From a virus, in IMG/VR virus record IMGVR_UViG_3300042691_025170, positions 36,579-100,578 of that record: 64,000 nt of DNA, one strand, 5' to 3'. The position numbers and the translations under genes were made by a program. Each line of letters begins with the position of its first letter. Position 1 is the stretch's first letter. Shown piece by piece: positions 1 to 9,173 of the stretch. The notes beneath the pieces are model-generated. The model searched no databases and was not told the origin of the DNA. It worked only from the letters and a program-made list of their open reading frames with translations.

Positions 1-1038
1 AAACAAAATCCAGAAATGTACAAGAAAAATGGTTTAAAAGTACACATGACAAATATCTGTTCAGAGATTGTATTACACACCGATGAACAACATTCTTTTG
101 TATGCTGCCTATCATCACTTAACTTAGCTAAGTATGATGAATGGAAAGACACGGATTTGATTTATACAGCTACCATGTTTTTAGATGGTGTATTGGAAGA
201 ATTTATCCAAAGAGCTAAAAATATGAAAGGATTTGAAAACGCAGTTCGTAGTGCTGAACGTGGAAGGGCATTGGGATTGGGTGTATTGGGATGGCACACA
301 TACTTGCAACAAAGAGGTATTCCTTTTGAAGGGTTGTCTGCACAATTTGAAACTCGTAAGATTTTCTCTCAAATGAAGATTGAATCTGAAAGAGCAAGTA
401 GAGACATGGCTAAAGAATATGGTGAACCACTTTGGTGTAAAGATTTTGGAATGAGAAATACTCACCTTCGTGCAATTGCACCCACAGTGTCCAATTCTAA
501 GTTGAGTGGTAATGTAAGTAGTGGTATTGAACCTTGGGCAGCAAATGTATTTACAGAACAAACTGCAAAAGGAACATTCATCCGTAAGAATCCAGAATTG
601 AAAAGAGTCCTAAAGAAAATTGGTCAAGACACTAAAGAAGTGTGGGACAAAATTTTAGAAGATGGTGGTTCTATACAAGGTTTGGATTTCTTAGATGAAT
701 GGTGTTACTTAGATGGTAAACTTGTTGAGTGTAAAGATGTATCAGATGTTGACAGAGATAAATGTTACGCTGTCAAGGAGGTTTATAAAACATTTAAAGA
801 AATAAATCAACTTGACTTAGTTCGTCAAGCAGGAATCCGTCAGCAGTATATTGACCAAGCTGTATCACTTAATTTGGCATTCCCCGCTACAGCATCTCCT
901 AAATGGATTAATCAAGTCCACATGGAAGCATGGAAGCAAGGTGTCAAAACTTTGTACTATATGAGAACAGAATCCGTATTACGTGGTGATATTGCGGCAA
1001 GAGCTATGGATGAAAATTGTGTAAGTTGTGAGGGATAA
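1..1038 (+). CDS. nrdA: Class I ribonucleotide reductase large subunit, 5'-truncated by the window edge
   Basis: C-terminal 345 residues of the catalytic subunit that reduces ribonucleotides to deoxyribonucleotides. The frame is open from base 1, so the true start lies upstream. Seen: the active-site N-x-C-x-E motif (NICSE, Cys codon at 58-60), the redox partner Cys in VCCLSSLNL just after it, the radical-transfer tyrosine pair in TLYYMRTES near the end, and a C-terminal CVSC thiol pair that would be re-reduced by thioredoxin. A thioredoxin-like gene lies about 730 bases downstream. The small subunit is not in the window. The family assignment is secure. Confidence 0.95.
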   Translation, partial: KQNPEMYKKNGLKVHMTNICSEIVLHTDEQHSFVCCLSSLNLAKYDEWKDTDLIYTATMFLDGVLEEFIQRAKNMKGFENAVRSAERGRALGLGVLGWHTYLQQRGIPFEGLSAQFETRKIFSQMKIESERASRDMAKEYGEPLWCKDFGMRNTHLRAIAPTVSNSKLSGNVSSGIEPWAANVFTEQTAKGTFIRKNPELKRVLKKIGQDTKEVWDKILEDGGSIQGLDFLDEWCYLDGKLVECKDVSDVDRDKCYAVKEVYKTFKEINQLDLVRQAGIRQQYIDQAVSLNLAFPATASPKWINQVHMEAWKQGVKTLYYMRTESVLRGDIAARAMDENCVSCEG

Positions 1039-1045
1039 TAAACAT

Positions 1046-1765
1046 ATGACTATGGCAGAAAACGAAAGCAGGAAACACAAGGAGTTAACTGAAAAAATTA
1101 GAGAAGCAAAAGAGGGGCCTAAAAATCCAATCCGTTTCCAACTCCAACTTAATGAAGAACAAAAGTTGGCAAAAGAAATGATAATGAACAACGCCGTAAC
1201 AGTACTAAGTGGTAAAGCAGGTAGTGGTAAAACATTAGTAGCTTGCCAGGTAGCACTTGATATGTTGTTTAAAAAAGCAGTCACTAAAATTATTATTACA
1301 AGACCAACTGTAAGTAAAGAAGAAATTGGTTTTTTACCAGGAGACCTTCGTGAAAAAATGGATCCGTGGGTTCAACCGATTTATTCTAACTTCTATCAGT
1401 TGTATAACAGAGAGAAAATTGAAAGTATTATACAGAATGGACAAGTAGAAATAGTACCTGTTGCATTTATGCGTGGTCGGACTTTCTTGGATAGTTTTGT
1501 AATAGTTGATGAGGCACAAAATTGCACTAACGACCAAATGGAAATGATAGTTTCTCGTTTAGGTATTCGTAGTAAAATGGTAGTATGTGGTGATACTCAG
1601 CAGGTAGATTTGAGAAACAAAAACGAAAGTGGATTCAAGTTTCTTCTTTCGGTAGCTAGGAGAGTTAAAGATATGGACTCAATGACATTAACTATAAATC
1701 ACAGACATTCTATAGTTGATGCAATATTAGATGAATATGAACAATTAAAACAAAACAATAAGTAA
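1046..1765 (+). CDS. phoH: PhoH-like P-loop ATPase
   Basis: 239-residue PhoH-family NTPase, common in large phages; its role in infection is not settled. Walker A is GKAGSGKT (about residues 56-63) and Walker B is VIVDEAQN (about 152-159), as in the helicase-like PhoH core. I chose the ATG at 1046, after the stop of the reductase gene, over the in-frame 1028 start inside it; 1052 is also possible. Transcribed with the reductase and the thioredoxin, one base from the latter. Confidence 0.93.
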   Translation: MTMAENESRKHKELTEKIREAKEGPKNPIRFQLQLNEEQKLAKEMIMNNAVTVLSGKAGSGKTLVACQVALDMLFKKAVTKIIITRPTVSKEEIGFLPGDLREKMDPWVQPIYSNFYQLYNREKIESIIQNGQVEIVPVAFMRGRTFLDSFVIVDEAQNCTNDQMEMIVSRLGIRSKMVVCGDTQQVDLRNKNESGFKFLLSVARRVKDMDSMTLTINHRHSIVDAILDEYEQLKQNNK

Positions 1766-1766
1766 T

Positions 1767-2030
1767 ATGGTAACGGTAAAAAAATTCAGCGCTTCTTGGT
1801 GCGGCCCATGTAAAATGTTAGCACCCATGTTTGAAGATGTTAAAAGTGGATATAATAATGTTATATTTGAAAACATCGATGTAGATGAAAATTTTGAATT
1901 AGCTTCTAAGTATGGTGTACGTGCAGTCCCTCTTGTAGTAATTGAAAAAGATGGAAAAGAAGTACAACGCTTTAGCGGTGTTCAATCAGTTATGACTTAT
2001 AAGAATGCTATCAACGAACATATTAACTAA
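1767..2030 (+). CDS. Thioredoxin-like protein
   Basis: 87-residue single-domain thioredoxin fold. The active site WCGPC sits at residues 11-15 and the cis-proline loop is RAVPLVV. The N-terminus starts directly at the first beta strand, so it is shorter than a typical 105-residue thioredoxin. It starts one base after phoH. Its position behind ribonucleotide reductase suggests that it reduces the CVSC tail of that enzyme; this is inference from context. Confidence 0.92.
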   Translation: MVTVKKFSASWCGPCKMLAPMFEDVKSGYNNVIFENIDVDENFELASKYGVRAVPLVVIEKDGKEVQRFSGVQSVMTYKNAINEHIN

Positions 2031-2034
2031 ACTA

Positions 2035-2066
2035 TTTGTTTTAGGACAAAACATTTGTTATATTCC
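2035..2066 (+). promoter_or_regulatory. Bacteroidetes-type promoter before the small HTH gene
   Basis: TTTG at 2035-2038, 20 bases, then TATATTCC at 2059-2066, eight bases before the ATG at 2074. The same TTTG-N20-TATATT arrangement precedes several other transcription units in this window. Confidence 0.55.
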
Positions 2067-2073
2067 AGTTGTT

Positions 2074-2253
2074 ATGTTAAGACGAGGTGAACAGCATCCT
2101 ATGCACAAACTTACTGAAAAGCAAGTTAATACTATAAGAGAATTATGGAAAATAGGTCATCGCAATGTGCGTGTATTAGCTAAGAATAATGGAGTATCAC
2201 CTACCAACATTAAAAAAATTGTTAAAAACGAAACTTGGACACATATTAATTAG
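2074..2253 (+). CDS. Small helix-turn-helix DNA-binding protein
   Basis: 59 residues. After MLRRGEQHPMH comes a compact HTH reading KLTEKQVNTIRELW, then VLAKNNGVSPTNIKKIV and a terminal WTHIN. This is the arrangement of the small helix-turn-helix found at the C-terminus of phage HNH homing endonucleases, here without any nuclease domain. It may be a free-standing regulator or a homing-endonuclease remnant. I chose 2074 because a promoter-like sequence ends just before it; a longer frame from 2005 would overlap the thioredoxin gene. Confidence 0.65.
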   Translation: MLRRGEQHPMHKLTEKQVNTIRELWKIGHRNVRVLAKNNGVSPTNIKKIVKNETWTHIN

Positions 2254-2255
2254 TT

Positions 2256-3476
2256 ATGAGATTTTGGGATACAGAAGAGGTTAAAGAAGAGTTTGACTTT
2301 GAAAAAAATAAAACAGAGTTTATCCAAAACATGGATATGCTCGCTTCTATGTCAGTAGAGGAGCAAACTCTTTACAAGAAATGGTGTGAATGGAATTTGG
2401 ATGTTCGTGCTAACATGAAAAAACTCCCAATCATTCATTCTTATTATGACCAATTATGGAAACCAAAAGACTTGCAAGATAAGGAACAAACATTAAAAGA
2501 GATTGATGAATTGGAACCGTATCTAGAAGTGGTTGAAGACGCAGCCGGTTCAAGTAAATGGAGTGATATTAGAAAGCTAATTCACACTATGGATTTTCAG
2601 GCTAATCCGGGTCGTAATGTTAAGTTTTATGTTAAAGACCGTGTGACTGAAAAAATACTTGGTCAGATATCATTTGGTTCGGATATTACATCATTGGCTG
2701 TTAGAGATGAATATATTGGCTGGAAAAAAGAAGATAAATTTGAAAACGGAAAATTAAATAACACAACTATTGCAACAACGATAGTATCTACACAACCTTT
2801 TGGTTACAACTTTCTTGGAGGTAAACTAGTAGCAGCACTGGCTACAGCACCGGAAGTCAGAGAATATTGGAAAAAGAAATATGGAAATATTCTTATAGCA
2901 GTTGGAACAACATCATTGTATGGTATCCATTCTCAGTATAATGGTATTCCTCATTTTAAAACATTAGGTGAATCAGCCGGCAAAATCAGTATAAAGCCTG
3001 AAGACAAATATTACGATGTATGGCATGCTTGGTTGAAAGAAAATCGCGAACAATGGTATCGTGAAAATATCAAGCAAGAGGTTGAAGTAGATGGTGTATA
3101 TGTTTCGGCAAATGATAGGTCTGGTCCAGTTACTGGAATTAAACAACGTATACTGGATCGTATATTTAAAGAATTGGGAATCAAATCCGGAAAGTACAAC
3201 CATGGATTCAAACGTGGTGTATACTTTGCGCAAATGTATGAAAATGGAAATGATTTCTTATGTGGTAAAATCACAGAAGACAAACTTGTTTTGAAAGAAA
3301 AATTCGCAGAAGGAAATTCATATACTCTAAAATGGTGGAAGGAAAAAGCAAAACGCCGTTACATTAAATTGTTAGAAGAAGGTCGTATTAAGCCAGAGGT
3401 TCTATTTTATGCAGATGCTATTGGAATGACTTGGGAACAGATGAAAGAAAAATACTTGGGAGAAGTCGGAAGATAA
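2256..3476 (+). CDS. DUF4338 / DruA-like protein
   Basis: 406 residues. The centre (about residues 120-250) has the look of DUF4338, the domain of DruA from the Druantia defence system: GQISFGSDI, then RDEYIGW, a variable segment, then FLGGKLVAALATAPEVREYW and GTTSLYG. The biochemical function of DUF4338 is unknown to me. Here it sits between a small HTH gene and DNA polymerase, with no other Druantia gene nearby, so a role in phage DNA metabolism or counter-defence is possible. It starts two bases after the HTH gene. Family assignment is by motif memory only. Confidence 0.65.
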   Translation: MRFWDTEEVKEEFDFEKNKTEFIQNMDMLASMSVEEQTLYKKWCEWNLDVRANMKKLPIIHSYYDQLWKPKDLQDKEQTLKEIDELEPYLEVVEDAAGSSKWSDIRKLIHTMDFQANPGRNVKFYVKDRVTEKILGQISFGSDITSLAVRDEYIGWKKEDKFENGKLNNTTIATTIVSTQPFGYNFLGGKLVAALATAPEVREYWKKKYGNILIAVGTTSLYGIHSQYNGIPHFKTLGESAGKISIKPEDKYYDVWHAWLKENREQWYRENIKQEVEVDGVYVSANDRSGPVTGIKQRILDRIFKELGIKSGKYNHGFKRGVYFAQMYENGNDFLCGKITEDKLVLKEKFAEGNSYTLKWWKEKAKRRYIKLLEEGRIKPEVLFYADAIGMTWEQMKEKYLGEVGR

Positions 3477-3499
3477 CAATTTATTTCGTATATTCAGTT

Positions 3500-6055
3500 A
3501 TGTATCAAAATATTTTCTATGAAAGAGGTAGAAACCTCATCCACTTGTGGGATGACCAAAGTGGTTATACAACATTTCCGTATCGTAAATACGCATATCG
3601 TAAAGACCCATACGGACAATATCGTTCAATGTATGGTGACAAGTTAGAACGAGTCAGTCGCTGGGAAAAGGATGAAGCTGAAGACCTTTTTGAGGCTGAT
3701 GTTCCTGAGACAACTCGTGTTCTCGTTGATGTTTATGATTCAGACCTACCATCAAAGGGTCATACAGTTCTGACTTTTGATATTGAGGTTGAAATGATTA
3801 CAGGCCTTCCTGATACAAAGGAAGCACAAAATGAAATTACAGCAATAGCTGCACATGATGACAGAAGTGGTCGCTATGAAGTTTTTGTTTTAGATAAACA
3901 CAGAAAAGCAAAAAAGACTAAAAATAATTTTAGCAAGGATGGTCGTGTGGTCGAGGTTCACATTTTTGATAATGAGAGAAATCTTCTGTCATCCTTCATA
4001 AATTATTATGAAGGTGTAATGCCAACCATTCTAACAGGTTGGAACATTGACTTTTTTGACATACCCTATCTTTACAATCGTATCCGAAATGTATTAGGAG
4101 AAAACAATGCTAAGAGACTATCCACAATAGGACAAACTTATTGGTCTCCATATCGTGAAAGATGGAGTTTTGGTGGTGTTAGTATTCTTGATTATTTGAA
4201 ATTATATAAGACTTACAATTATGGTCTTGAAAGTAGTTACACATTGAATCATATTGCTACTAAAGAATTGAAGAGAGGTAAGATTGAATATTCAGGTAAT
4301 CTTGATGAACTATTTGAGACAGACCTTGAAAAGTTTATTGAGTATAACATTGTGGATGTGGAACTTGTTGTAGCAATGGACCAGAAGTTAAAATTTGTTG
4401 ACCTCTGTAGAGCAATATGCCACGCTGGCTTCGTTCCTTATGAAGACTATATGTTCTCATCCAAGTATCTTGAAGGTGCGTGCCTGGCTTATCTAAAGAA
4501 GAAAGGGATGGTAGCACCAAACAAACCAAGAGACCGAAAGGAAAAGATGGCAGCTCTAAATGCTAGTGGTGATGAGAAATTCATCGGAGCATATGTGAAA
4601 GAACCGATTGTTGGAAAGTATGATTGGATATATGACCTTGACCTAACATCACTTTATCCTTCAATCATTATGAGTCTTAACATCAGTCCCGAAACTAAAA
4701 TCGGAAAGATTGATGGTTGGGATCCAGAAGAATGGATTAAGAATATTGATAAGAATTACAAACTAAAAAGTAAAAGTGGAGATGAATATGAATACACTCG
4801 TCAAGAATTGGAAGAAGTTATCAGAGATGGTAACTTATCGGTGGCAGCAAATGGTGTCCTATACAATCAGGACTCTCCGGGTCTTATTGCCGATATTTTA
4901 AGTACATGGTTTGACCAAAGAGTTGAGTTCCGAAAATTAGAAAAGAAATATGGTGAAGCGGGAGATAAAGAGAATTACGAATTCTATGCGAAGAGGCAGT
5001 TGGTTCAAAAGATTCTTCTTAATAGTATGTATGGTGTTCTTGGTCTTCCTGCCTTTCGGTTTTATGATATTGATAATGCAGAGGCGGTCACTATTACTGG
5101 TCAGATTATTATTAAGAAGACTGCGGAAATGGCGAACATGAAATATTGGAAAGAGTTGGGTAACAAAAATGATTATAATGTCTATATTGATACAGACTCA
5201 ATCTATATGCAAGCAGAACCATTAGTTAAGCATCGTTTCCCTGAATACAAAACATTTGACCAAGAAAGAATGGCACAAGAGGTAAACACCATTGCAGAGG
5301 AAACTCAATCATTTCTTAATAAGTTCTATGACATCTTTGCCGAACGATTCTTTTTCATTCCAACTGGTAAGCATCGTTTTGAAATCAAAAAGGAGTACAT
5401 CAGTAAAGCAGGTTTTTGGTTGGCAAAGAAACGATATGCTCAATGGATGATTTTAAAGAATGGTATTCCGTGTGACAAACTTGATGTGAAGGGTCTTGAT
5501 GTGGTAAGGTCATCATTTCCAAAGGCATTCCAAGACTTCATGGCAAAGATGTTGAAAGATATTCTAATGAACAAATCGGCAGACGATATCGGAGCAGACT
5601 TAATATCTTTCAAAACTAACCTTCCAAATCTTCCGATTTCAAAAATCGCAAAGGGTGGGGCTATCAAAGAACTTAGTAAGTACGATGATGGTAAGTGGAA
5701 GCCGGGTATTCCGATTTCAAGTTATGAAAAAGGAACACCTGCCCATGTCAAAGCCGGAATCGCATATAATCGTCTTCTGAAATTCTTCAATTGTCCTTTC
5801 AAACACGAACCGATTCGTGATGGTGACAAAGTGAAATGGGTTTATCTAAGGTCTAATCCACTTGGACTTGAGGGGTTAGCATTCCGTGATTACAATGACC
5901 CGAAAGAGATAATGGATTTCATCACTCAATACATAGACCGAGATGAAATCTATGAATCGGAGTTGGAGAATAAAATCGTAGACTTCTATACAGCATTGGG
6001 TTGGGATAAACCTACTTTGGAAACACAGACAGCCAAGAAGTTCTTTTCATTTTGA
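3500..6055 (+). CDS. DNA polymerase, family B (T4 gp43-like)
   Basis: 851-residue replicative polymerase with 3'-5' exonuclease. Exo I is FDIEVE (about residue 94), Exo II is TGWNIDFFDIPYLYNR, Exo III is YNIVDVELV. Polymerase motif A is DLTSLYPSI (about 381), motif B is KILLNSMYG (about 504) and motif C is YIDTDSIYM (about 562). All catalytic aspartates are present. The C-terminus AKKFFSF resembles the clamp-binding tail of T4 gp43. The ATG at 3500 follows the stop of the previous gene and gives a T4-like N-terminus; the in-frame 3431 start would overlap it. The clamp follows directly. Confidence 0.97.
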   Translation: MYQNIFYERGRNLIHLWDDQSGYTTFPYRKYAYRKDPYGQYRSMYGDKLERVSRWEKDEAEDLFEADVPETTRVLVDVYDSDLPSKGHTVLTFDIEVEMITGLPDTKEAQNEITAIAAHDDRSGRYEVFVLDKHRKAKKTKNNFSKDGRVVEVHIFDNERNLLSSFINYYEGVMPTILTGWNIDFFDIPYLYNRIRNVLGENNAKRLSTIGQTYWSPYRERWSFGGVSILDYLKLYKTYNYGLESSYTLNHIATKELKRGKIEYSGNLDELFETDLEKFIEYNIVDVELVVAMDQKLKFVDLCRAICHAGFVPYEDYMFSSKYLEGACLAYLKKKGMVAPNKPRDRKEKMAALNASGDEKFIGAYVKEPIVGKYDWIYDLDLTSLYPSIIMSLNISPETKIGKIDGWDPEEWIKNIDKNYKLKSKSGDEYEYTRQELEEVIRDGNLSVAANGVLYNQDSPGLIADILSTWFDQRVEFRKLEKKYGEAGDKENYEFYAKRQLVQKILLNSMYGVLGLPAFRFYDIDNAEAVTITGQIIIKKTAEMANMKYWKELGNKNDYNVYIDTDSIYMQAEPLVKHRFPEYKTFDQERMAQEVNTIAEETQSFLNKFYDIFAERFFFIPTGKHRFEIKKEYISKAGFWLAKKRYAQWMILKNGIPCDKLDVKGLDVVRSSFPKAFQDFMAKMLKDILMNKSADDIGADLISFKTNLPNLPISKIAKGGAIKELSKYDDGKWKPGIPISSYEKGTPAHVKAGIAYNRLLKFFNCPFKHEPIRDGDKVKWVYLRSNPLGLEGLAFRDYNDPKEIMDFITQYIDRDEIYESELENKIVDFYTALGWDKPTLETQTAKKFFSF

Positions 6056-6081
6056 AAACACAAATAAATTCACTATATTTA
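6051..6081 (+). promoter_or_regulatory. Promoter for the sliding-clamp operon
   Basis: TTTG at 6051-6054 overlaps the polymerase stop. After 19 bases comes TATATTTA at 6074-6081, 25 bases before the clamp ATG. It matches the Bacteroidetes -33/-7 pattern. Confidence 0.6.
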
Positions 6082-6106
6082 CAAACTAAAACTTAAAAAC
6101 AAAACT

Positions 6107-6820
6107 ATGAACAAAAACAATTTACTCAAATTCATTCAGAAATATTCACTTGGTGGACTGATTGAGTCCGTGGTATGGAAAGCAGAAAAATCAACACTTG
6201 GTGTCCGTTTCATTTCAGATGACAAGACTCTACTCGGTGAGGTTGAATTTAATGCTTATACTGACCAACCATTTAATGTTGGAATTTATACAACGTCACT
6301 ATTTAAGAATATGATTTCTGTATTGGATAATGATTTGTCACTTAAAGTTGAAACAGCAGGTGACAAAGCTGTTAGTCTTAAAGTTTCATCGGAAGAGACT
6401 GAAACTTCGTATCAGTTAGCAGATACTAGCGTTATTCCATCTGTGCCTGATTTAAAAAAACTACCCAACTTTAATGTTGAAATTGAAATGACATCTGCTA
6501 TGGTGGATAAATTCATTAAAGCAAAAGGAGCATTGAGTGACATTGATACATTTACTGTTTTCACAGAGAAAGGTGATTTGAAAATGGCCATCGGTTATTC
6601 TTCAATTTCTACAAACAGAATTACATTCACTTGTAAGAAAGACTTTACAACTGACATTAAACCTATTTCGTTTTCAGCAAAATATTTGAAAGAGGTTCTT
6701 ACTGCAAATAAAGAAGCAACAGCAGCTAAACTTCTCGTGTCAAGTGATGGTCTATGTCATGTTCAATTCCAAGTTGATGACTTTGTTTCAAAGTATTATC
6801 TTGTAGAAATTTCTAACTAA
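6107..6820 (+). CDS. Sliding clamp (T4 gp45-like)
   Basis: 237 residues, close to the 228 of T4 gp45, the homotrimeric processivity clamp. It opens with a gp45-like N-terminus (NLLKFIQKYSLGGLIESVVW), has alternating beta-strand segments and a second-domain helix (TSAMVDKFIKAKGAL), and ends in a beta-rich QFQVDDFVSKYYLVEI. Sequence similarity is modest, as usual for gp45. The gene order polymerase, clamp, dUTPase, clamp loader supports the call. It has its own promoter. Confidence 0.88.
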   Translation: MNKNNLLKFIQKYSLGGLIESVVWKAEKSTLGVRFISDDKTLLGEVEFNAYTDQPFNVGIYTTSLFKNMISVLDNDLSLKVETAGDKAVSLKVSSEETETSYQLADTSVIPSVPDLKKLPNFNVEIEMTSAMVDKFIKAKGALSDIDTFTVFTEKGDLKMAIGYSSISTNRITFTCKKDFTTDIKPISFSAKYLKEVLTANKEATAAKLLVSSDGLCHVQFQVDDFVSKYYLVEISN

Positions 6821-6821
6821 T

Positions 6822-7076
6822 ATGCAAGAAGAAAATTTACAACCAGAGAAAAAATATTTCAATAGAGCAGAGTGGTGTTTTCAATTTTTTGATGGAGATG
6901 TAGTACCTTTTGCTTATAGTAAGGAAGATGGTGACAAGTATCCTTTGACAATAGAAGTACATCCAATAGAAGGTGATGCTGTAACCTTTACATATAAAGG
7001 AATGGAATTCAAAATTTTTGCTAGGGAAATGAGTGAGGAATCAAAAGAAAAACTTAAGAATGAAGGTAAGAATTAA
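6822..7076 (+). CDS. Hypothetical protein between clamp and dUTPase
   Basis: 84 residues, acidic at the start and Lys/Glu-rich at the end, with a central beta-rich part (VVPFAYSKE, AVTFTYKGMEFKIF). I do not recognise it. It starts one base after the clamp stop and overlaps the dUTPase start by 17 bases, so it is co-translated with replication genes. Confidence 0.75.
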   Translation: MQEENLQPEKKYFNRAEWCFQFFDGDVVPFAYSKEDGDKYPLTIEVHPIEGDAVTFTYKGMEFKIFAREMSEESKEKLKNEGKN

Positions 7077-7482
7077 ACGAATGCACTCCTCGGCAATTAT
7101 ACCTAATTATGCTAAGATAGGAGATGCAGCAATAGACTTAACGGTAACATCAATGAAAGATGAAGCATTTCAAGTTACATATGGATTTGGATGGGCAGTG
7201 GAAATACCAGAGGGTCATGTTGGACTAATTTTCCCAAGGTCATCTGTAAAAAATACCGATATTGTTTTGTCAAATTCGGTTGGTGTGATTGACAGTGGTT
7301 ATCGTGGAGAAATTATGGCTGTATTTAAAAAACTCGCAGGTAGTGTCTCAAAAAAATACTACATTGGAGACAGAGCAGCTCAGTTAATTATCATACCATA
7401 TCCTCAACTTGAATTCCAAGTGACAGATGAATTGTCTGAAACCGAAAGAGGAACGGGTGGATTTGGAAGTACAGGAAATTAA
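7060..7482 (+). CDS. dut: dUTP diphosphatase (dUTPase)
   Basis: 140-residue trimeric dUTPase, hydrolysing dUTP to dUMP. All five motifs are visible: GDAAIDL (I), PRSSVKN (II), GVIDSGYRGEI with the catalytic Asp (III), GDRAAQLII (IV) and RGTGGFGSTG (V, the C-terminal arm). I chose the ATG at 7060, inside the end of the preceding gene, which gives the usual short N-terminus; 7033 is in frame but unlikely. Confidence 0.96.
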   Translation: MKVRIKRMHSSAIIPNYAKIGDAAIDLTVTSMKDEAFQVTYGFGWAVEIPEGHVGLIFPRSSVKNTDIVLSNSVGVIDSGYRGEIMAVFKKLAGSVSKKYYIGDRAAQLIIIPYPQLEFQVTDELSETERGTGGFGSTGN

Positions 7483-7496
7483 TAGTATATTACAAC

Positions 7497-8444
7497 ATGA
7501 GTATTTTTGAAAACGATATAAATAAAAGAGAGCATAGTTTGTGGGTTGAAAAATATCGCCCACAAACTCTAGCTGATTATGTTGGAAATGAAACCGTAAA
7601 GGAAACAATCCAACAATACCTTGAAACAAATGATATTCCTCATTTGCTTTTCTATGGTAAAGCGGGAACGGGTAAAACCACTCTTGCAAAACTGATTGTC
7701 AACACCATCAAGTGCGATTGGATGATACTGAACGCATCGGACGAAAATAATGTTGATACGGTTCGGACGAAAGTAAAGAACTTCGCATCATCAGTAGGTT
7801 TCGCAGGTTTTAAAGTGATTATACTTGATGAGTTTGATTACATGACACCAAACGCACAGGCAATCCTTCGTAACTTGATGGAGACATTCAGTAAACATTG
7901 TAGGTTTATTTTGACTTGTAATTATATTGAGAAGATTATTGACCCGATTCAGAGTCGTTGTCAGAGTTTCGCAATCACTCCACCAACTAAAAAAGATGTG
8001 GCAATTCAAGTTGCAAAAATTCTTGATACCGAAGGTGTAAAGTATGACATCAAAAATGTAGCAGACATTATCACATCTTACTATCCTGATATTCGTAGAG
8101 TTATTAATACTTGTCAACTACAGTCCGTTAAAGGTGAGTTGAAAGTGGACAAACAAATAATGGTTGAATCGGATTTCAAAACTAAACTATTAGAATTACT
8201 CAAAGCAAAAGATGACAAGAGGAATACATTTCTGAACATTCGTCAAGCAGTTGCTGACAACAAGTTGAATGATTACTCGGAGATGTATACAATGCTTTAC
8301 GACAAAGTTGATGAGTACGCTACAGGCAATACCGCAAATGTGATTCTAACGATTGCAGATGGTGTGAGTAAAGATGCACTTGTAGTTGACAAAGAAATAG
8401 TATTCATGGCAACAATTATTCAAATTTTAAACATAATAAAATGA
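7497..8444 (+). CDS. Clamp loader large subunit (T4 gp44 / RFC-like AAA+)
   Basis: 315-residue AAA+ ATPase that opens the sliding clamp. It starts with the RFC box WVEKYRPQTLADYVG. Walker A is GKAGTGKT (54-61), Walker B is IILDEFD (about 108-114) and the arginine-finger SRC motif is at 153-155. The helical collar domain follows. The final ATGA is shared with the next gene. Its partner gp62-like subunit lies one gene downstream. Confidence 0.96.
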   Translation: MSIFENDINKREHSLWVEKYRPQTLADYVGNETVKETIQQYLETNDIPHLLFYGKAGTGKTTLAKLIVNTIKCDWMILNASDENNVDTVRTKVKNFASSVGFAGFKVIILDEFDYMTPNAQAILRNLMETFSKHCRFILTCNYIEKIIDPIQSRCQSFAITPPTKKDVAIQVAKILDTEGVKYDIKNVADIITSYYPDIRRVINTCQLQSVKGELKVDKQIMVESDFKTKLLELLKAKDDKRNTFLNIRQAVADNKLNDYSEMYTMLYDKVDEYATGNTANVILTIADGVSKDALVVDKEIVFMATIIQILNIIK

Positions 8445-8731
8445 CAAACGAACAACCAAATAAAACAGACTTTCAAGCAAAAGGTATTTCCTTAAAAGAT
8501 GCTAGAGACATGGCGTGTGATTGTGGAAATGTAATCTTTATGCCGGGATATAGGTTTAAAAAAGTATCAAGGTTACTAACAGGTGCACCAAAAGATTCAT
8601 TAGTACCTATTGAATTATATTTGTGTACATCATGTGGTAAACCTCTTCAAGAACTTTTACCGGAAGAGTTAAAAGGAAAACAAACACCAGAACCACCAAA
8701 AACATCCCTGATTCAAGACCCAAATGGCTAA
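8441..8731 (+). CDS. Zinc-ribbon-like small protein
   Basis: 96 residues with two Cys pairs, CDC near residue 27 and CTSC near residue 67, that could bind one zinc, and a Pro/Lys-rich tail (GKQTPEPPKTS). Inserted between the two clamp-loader genes with a 4-base overlap at the start and an 8-base overlap at the end. The function is unknown; translational coupling suggests a replication-associated protein. Confidence 0.8.
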   Translation: MTNEQPNKTDFQAKGISLKDARDMACDCGNVIFMPGYRFKKVSRLLTGAPKDSLVPIELYLCTSCGKPLQELLPEELKGKQTPEPPKTSLIQDPNG

Positions 8732-9173
8732 GAAATTATTTGACCATCTAAATGCGATAACCGCTGAGCAAGACCCAAAGTATTTTGACAAGTTATCAGA
8801 GGAAGATGTAAAGAGTTGGAGCAACTTTATGATTAATCGTTTCCTATCTATGAAAATAGAATGGATTGAATTGATTGCAGAGTTTCTCCCACTCTCTCAA
8901 ACTCTTTCACCAAAAGAATTATACAAACTATATATTGGTGTTATTCCAAAAGGTAGGCACTATACTAAATATATTAAAGGTAGAGGTGACGAAAAATATG
9001 AGGAGTTCCTCTTGGACTTGATTAAGAAAGATTACCTATGTTCAGAGAAAGAAGCAAAGGAATACGCAGAAATACTTTATGCAACTCGTGATGGTAGAGA
9101 ATGGATGAGAGACCTTTGTGAAAGATATGGTGTACATAAAAAAGAGATTACAAAACTAAAACTTAAACTATAA
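8724..9173 (+). CDS. Clamp loader small subunit (T4 gp62-like)
   Basis: 149-residue, mostly helical protein. The segment LYIGVIPKGRHYTKYIK matches the conserved PRGKRYGKW region of T4 gp62, which joins gp44 in the clamp loader. The length is a little under the 187 of T4. Placement directly after gp44 and the zinc-ribbon gene supports the call. It overlaps the next start by one base. Confidence 0.75.
   Translation: MAKKLFDHLNAITAEQDPKYFDKLSEEDVKSWSNFMINRFLSMKIEWIELIAEFLPLSQTLSPKELYKLYIGVIPKGRHYTKYIKGRGDEKYEEFLLDLIKKDYLCSEKEAKEYAEILYATRDGREWMRDLCERYGVHKKEITKLKLKL

Noticed and set aside
2256-3476. Complete Druantia defence system
   Set aside because: Only the DruA-like gene is present; no DruB-DruE genes lie next to it.
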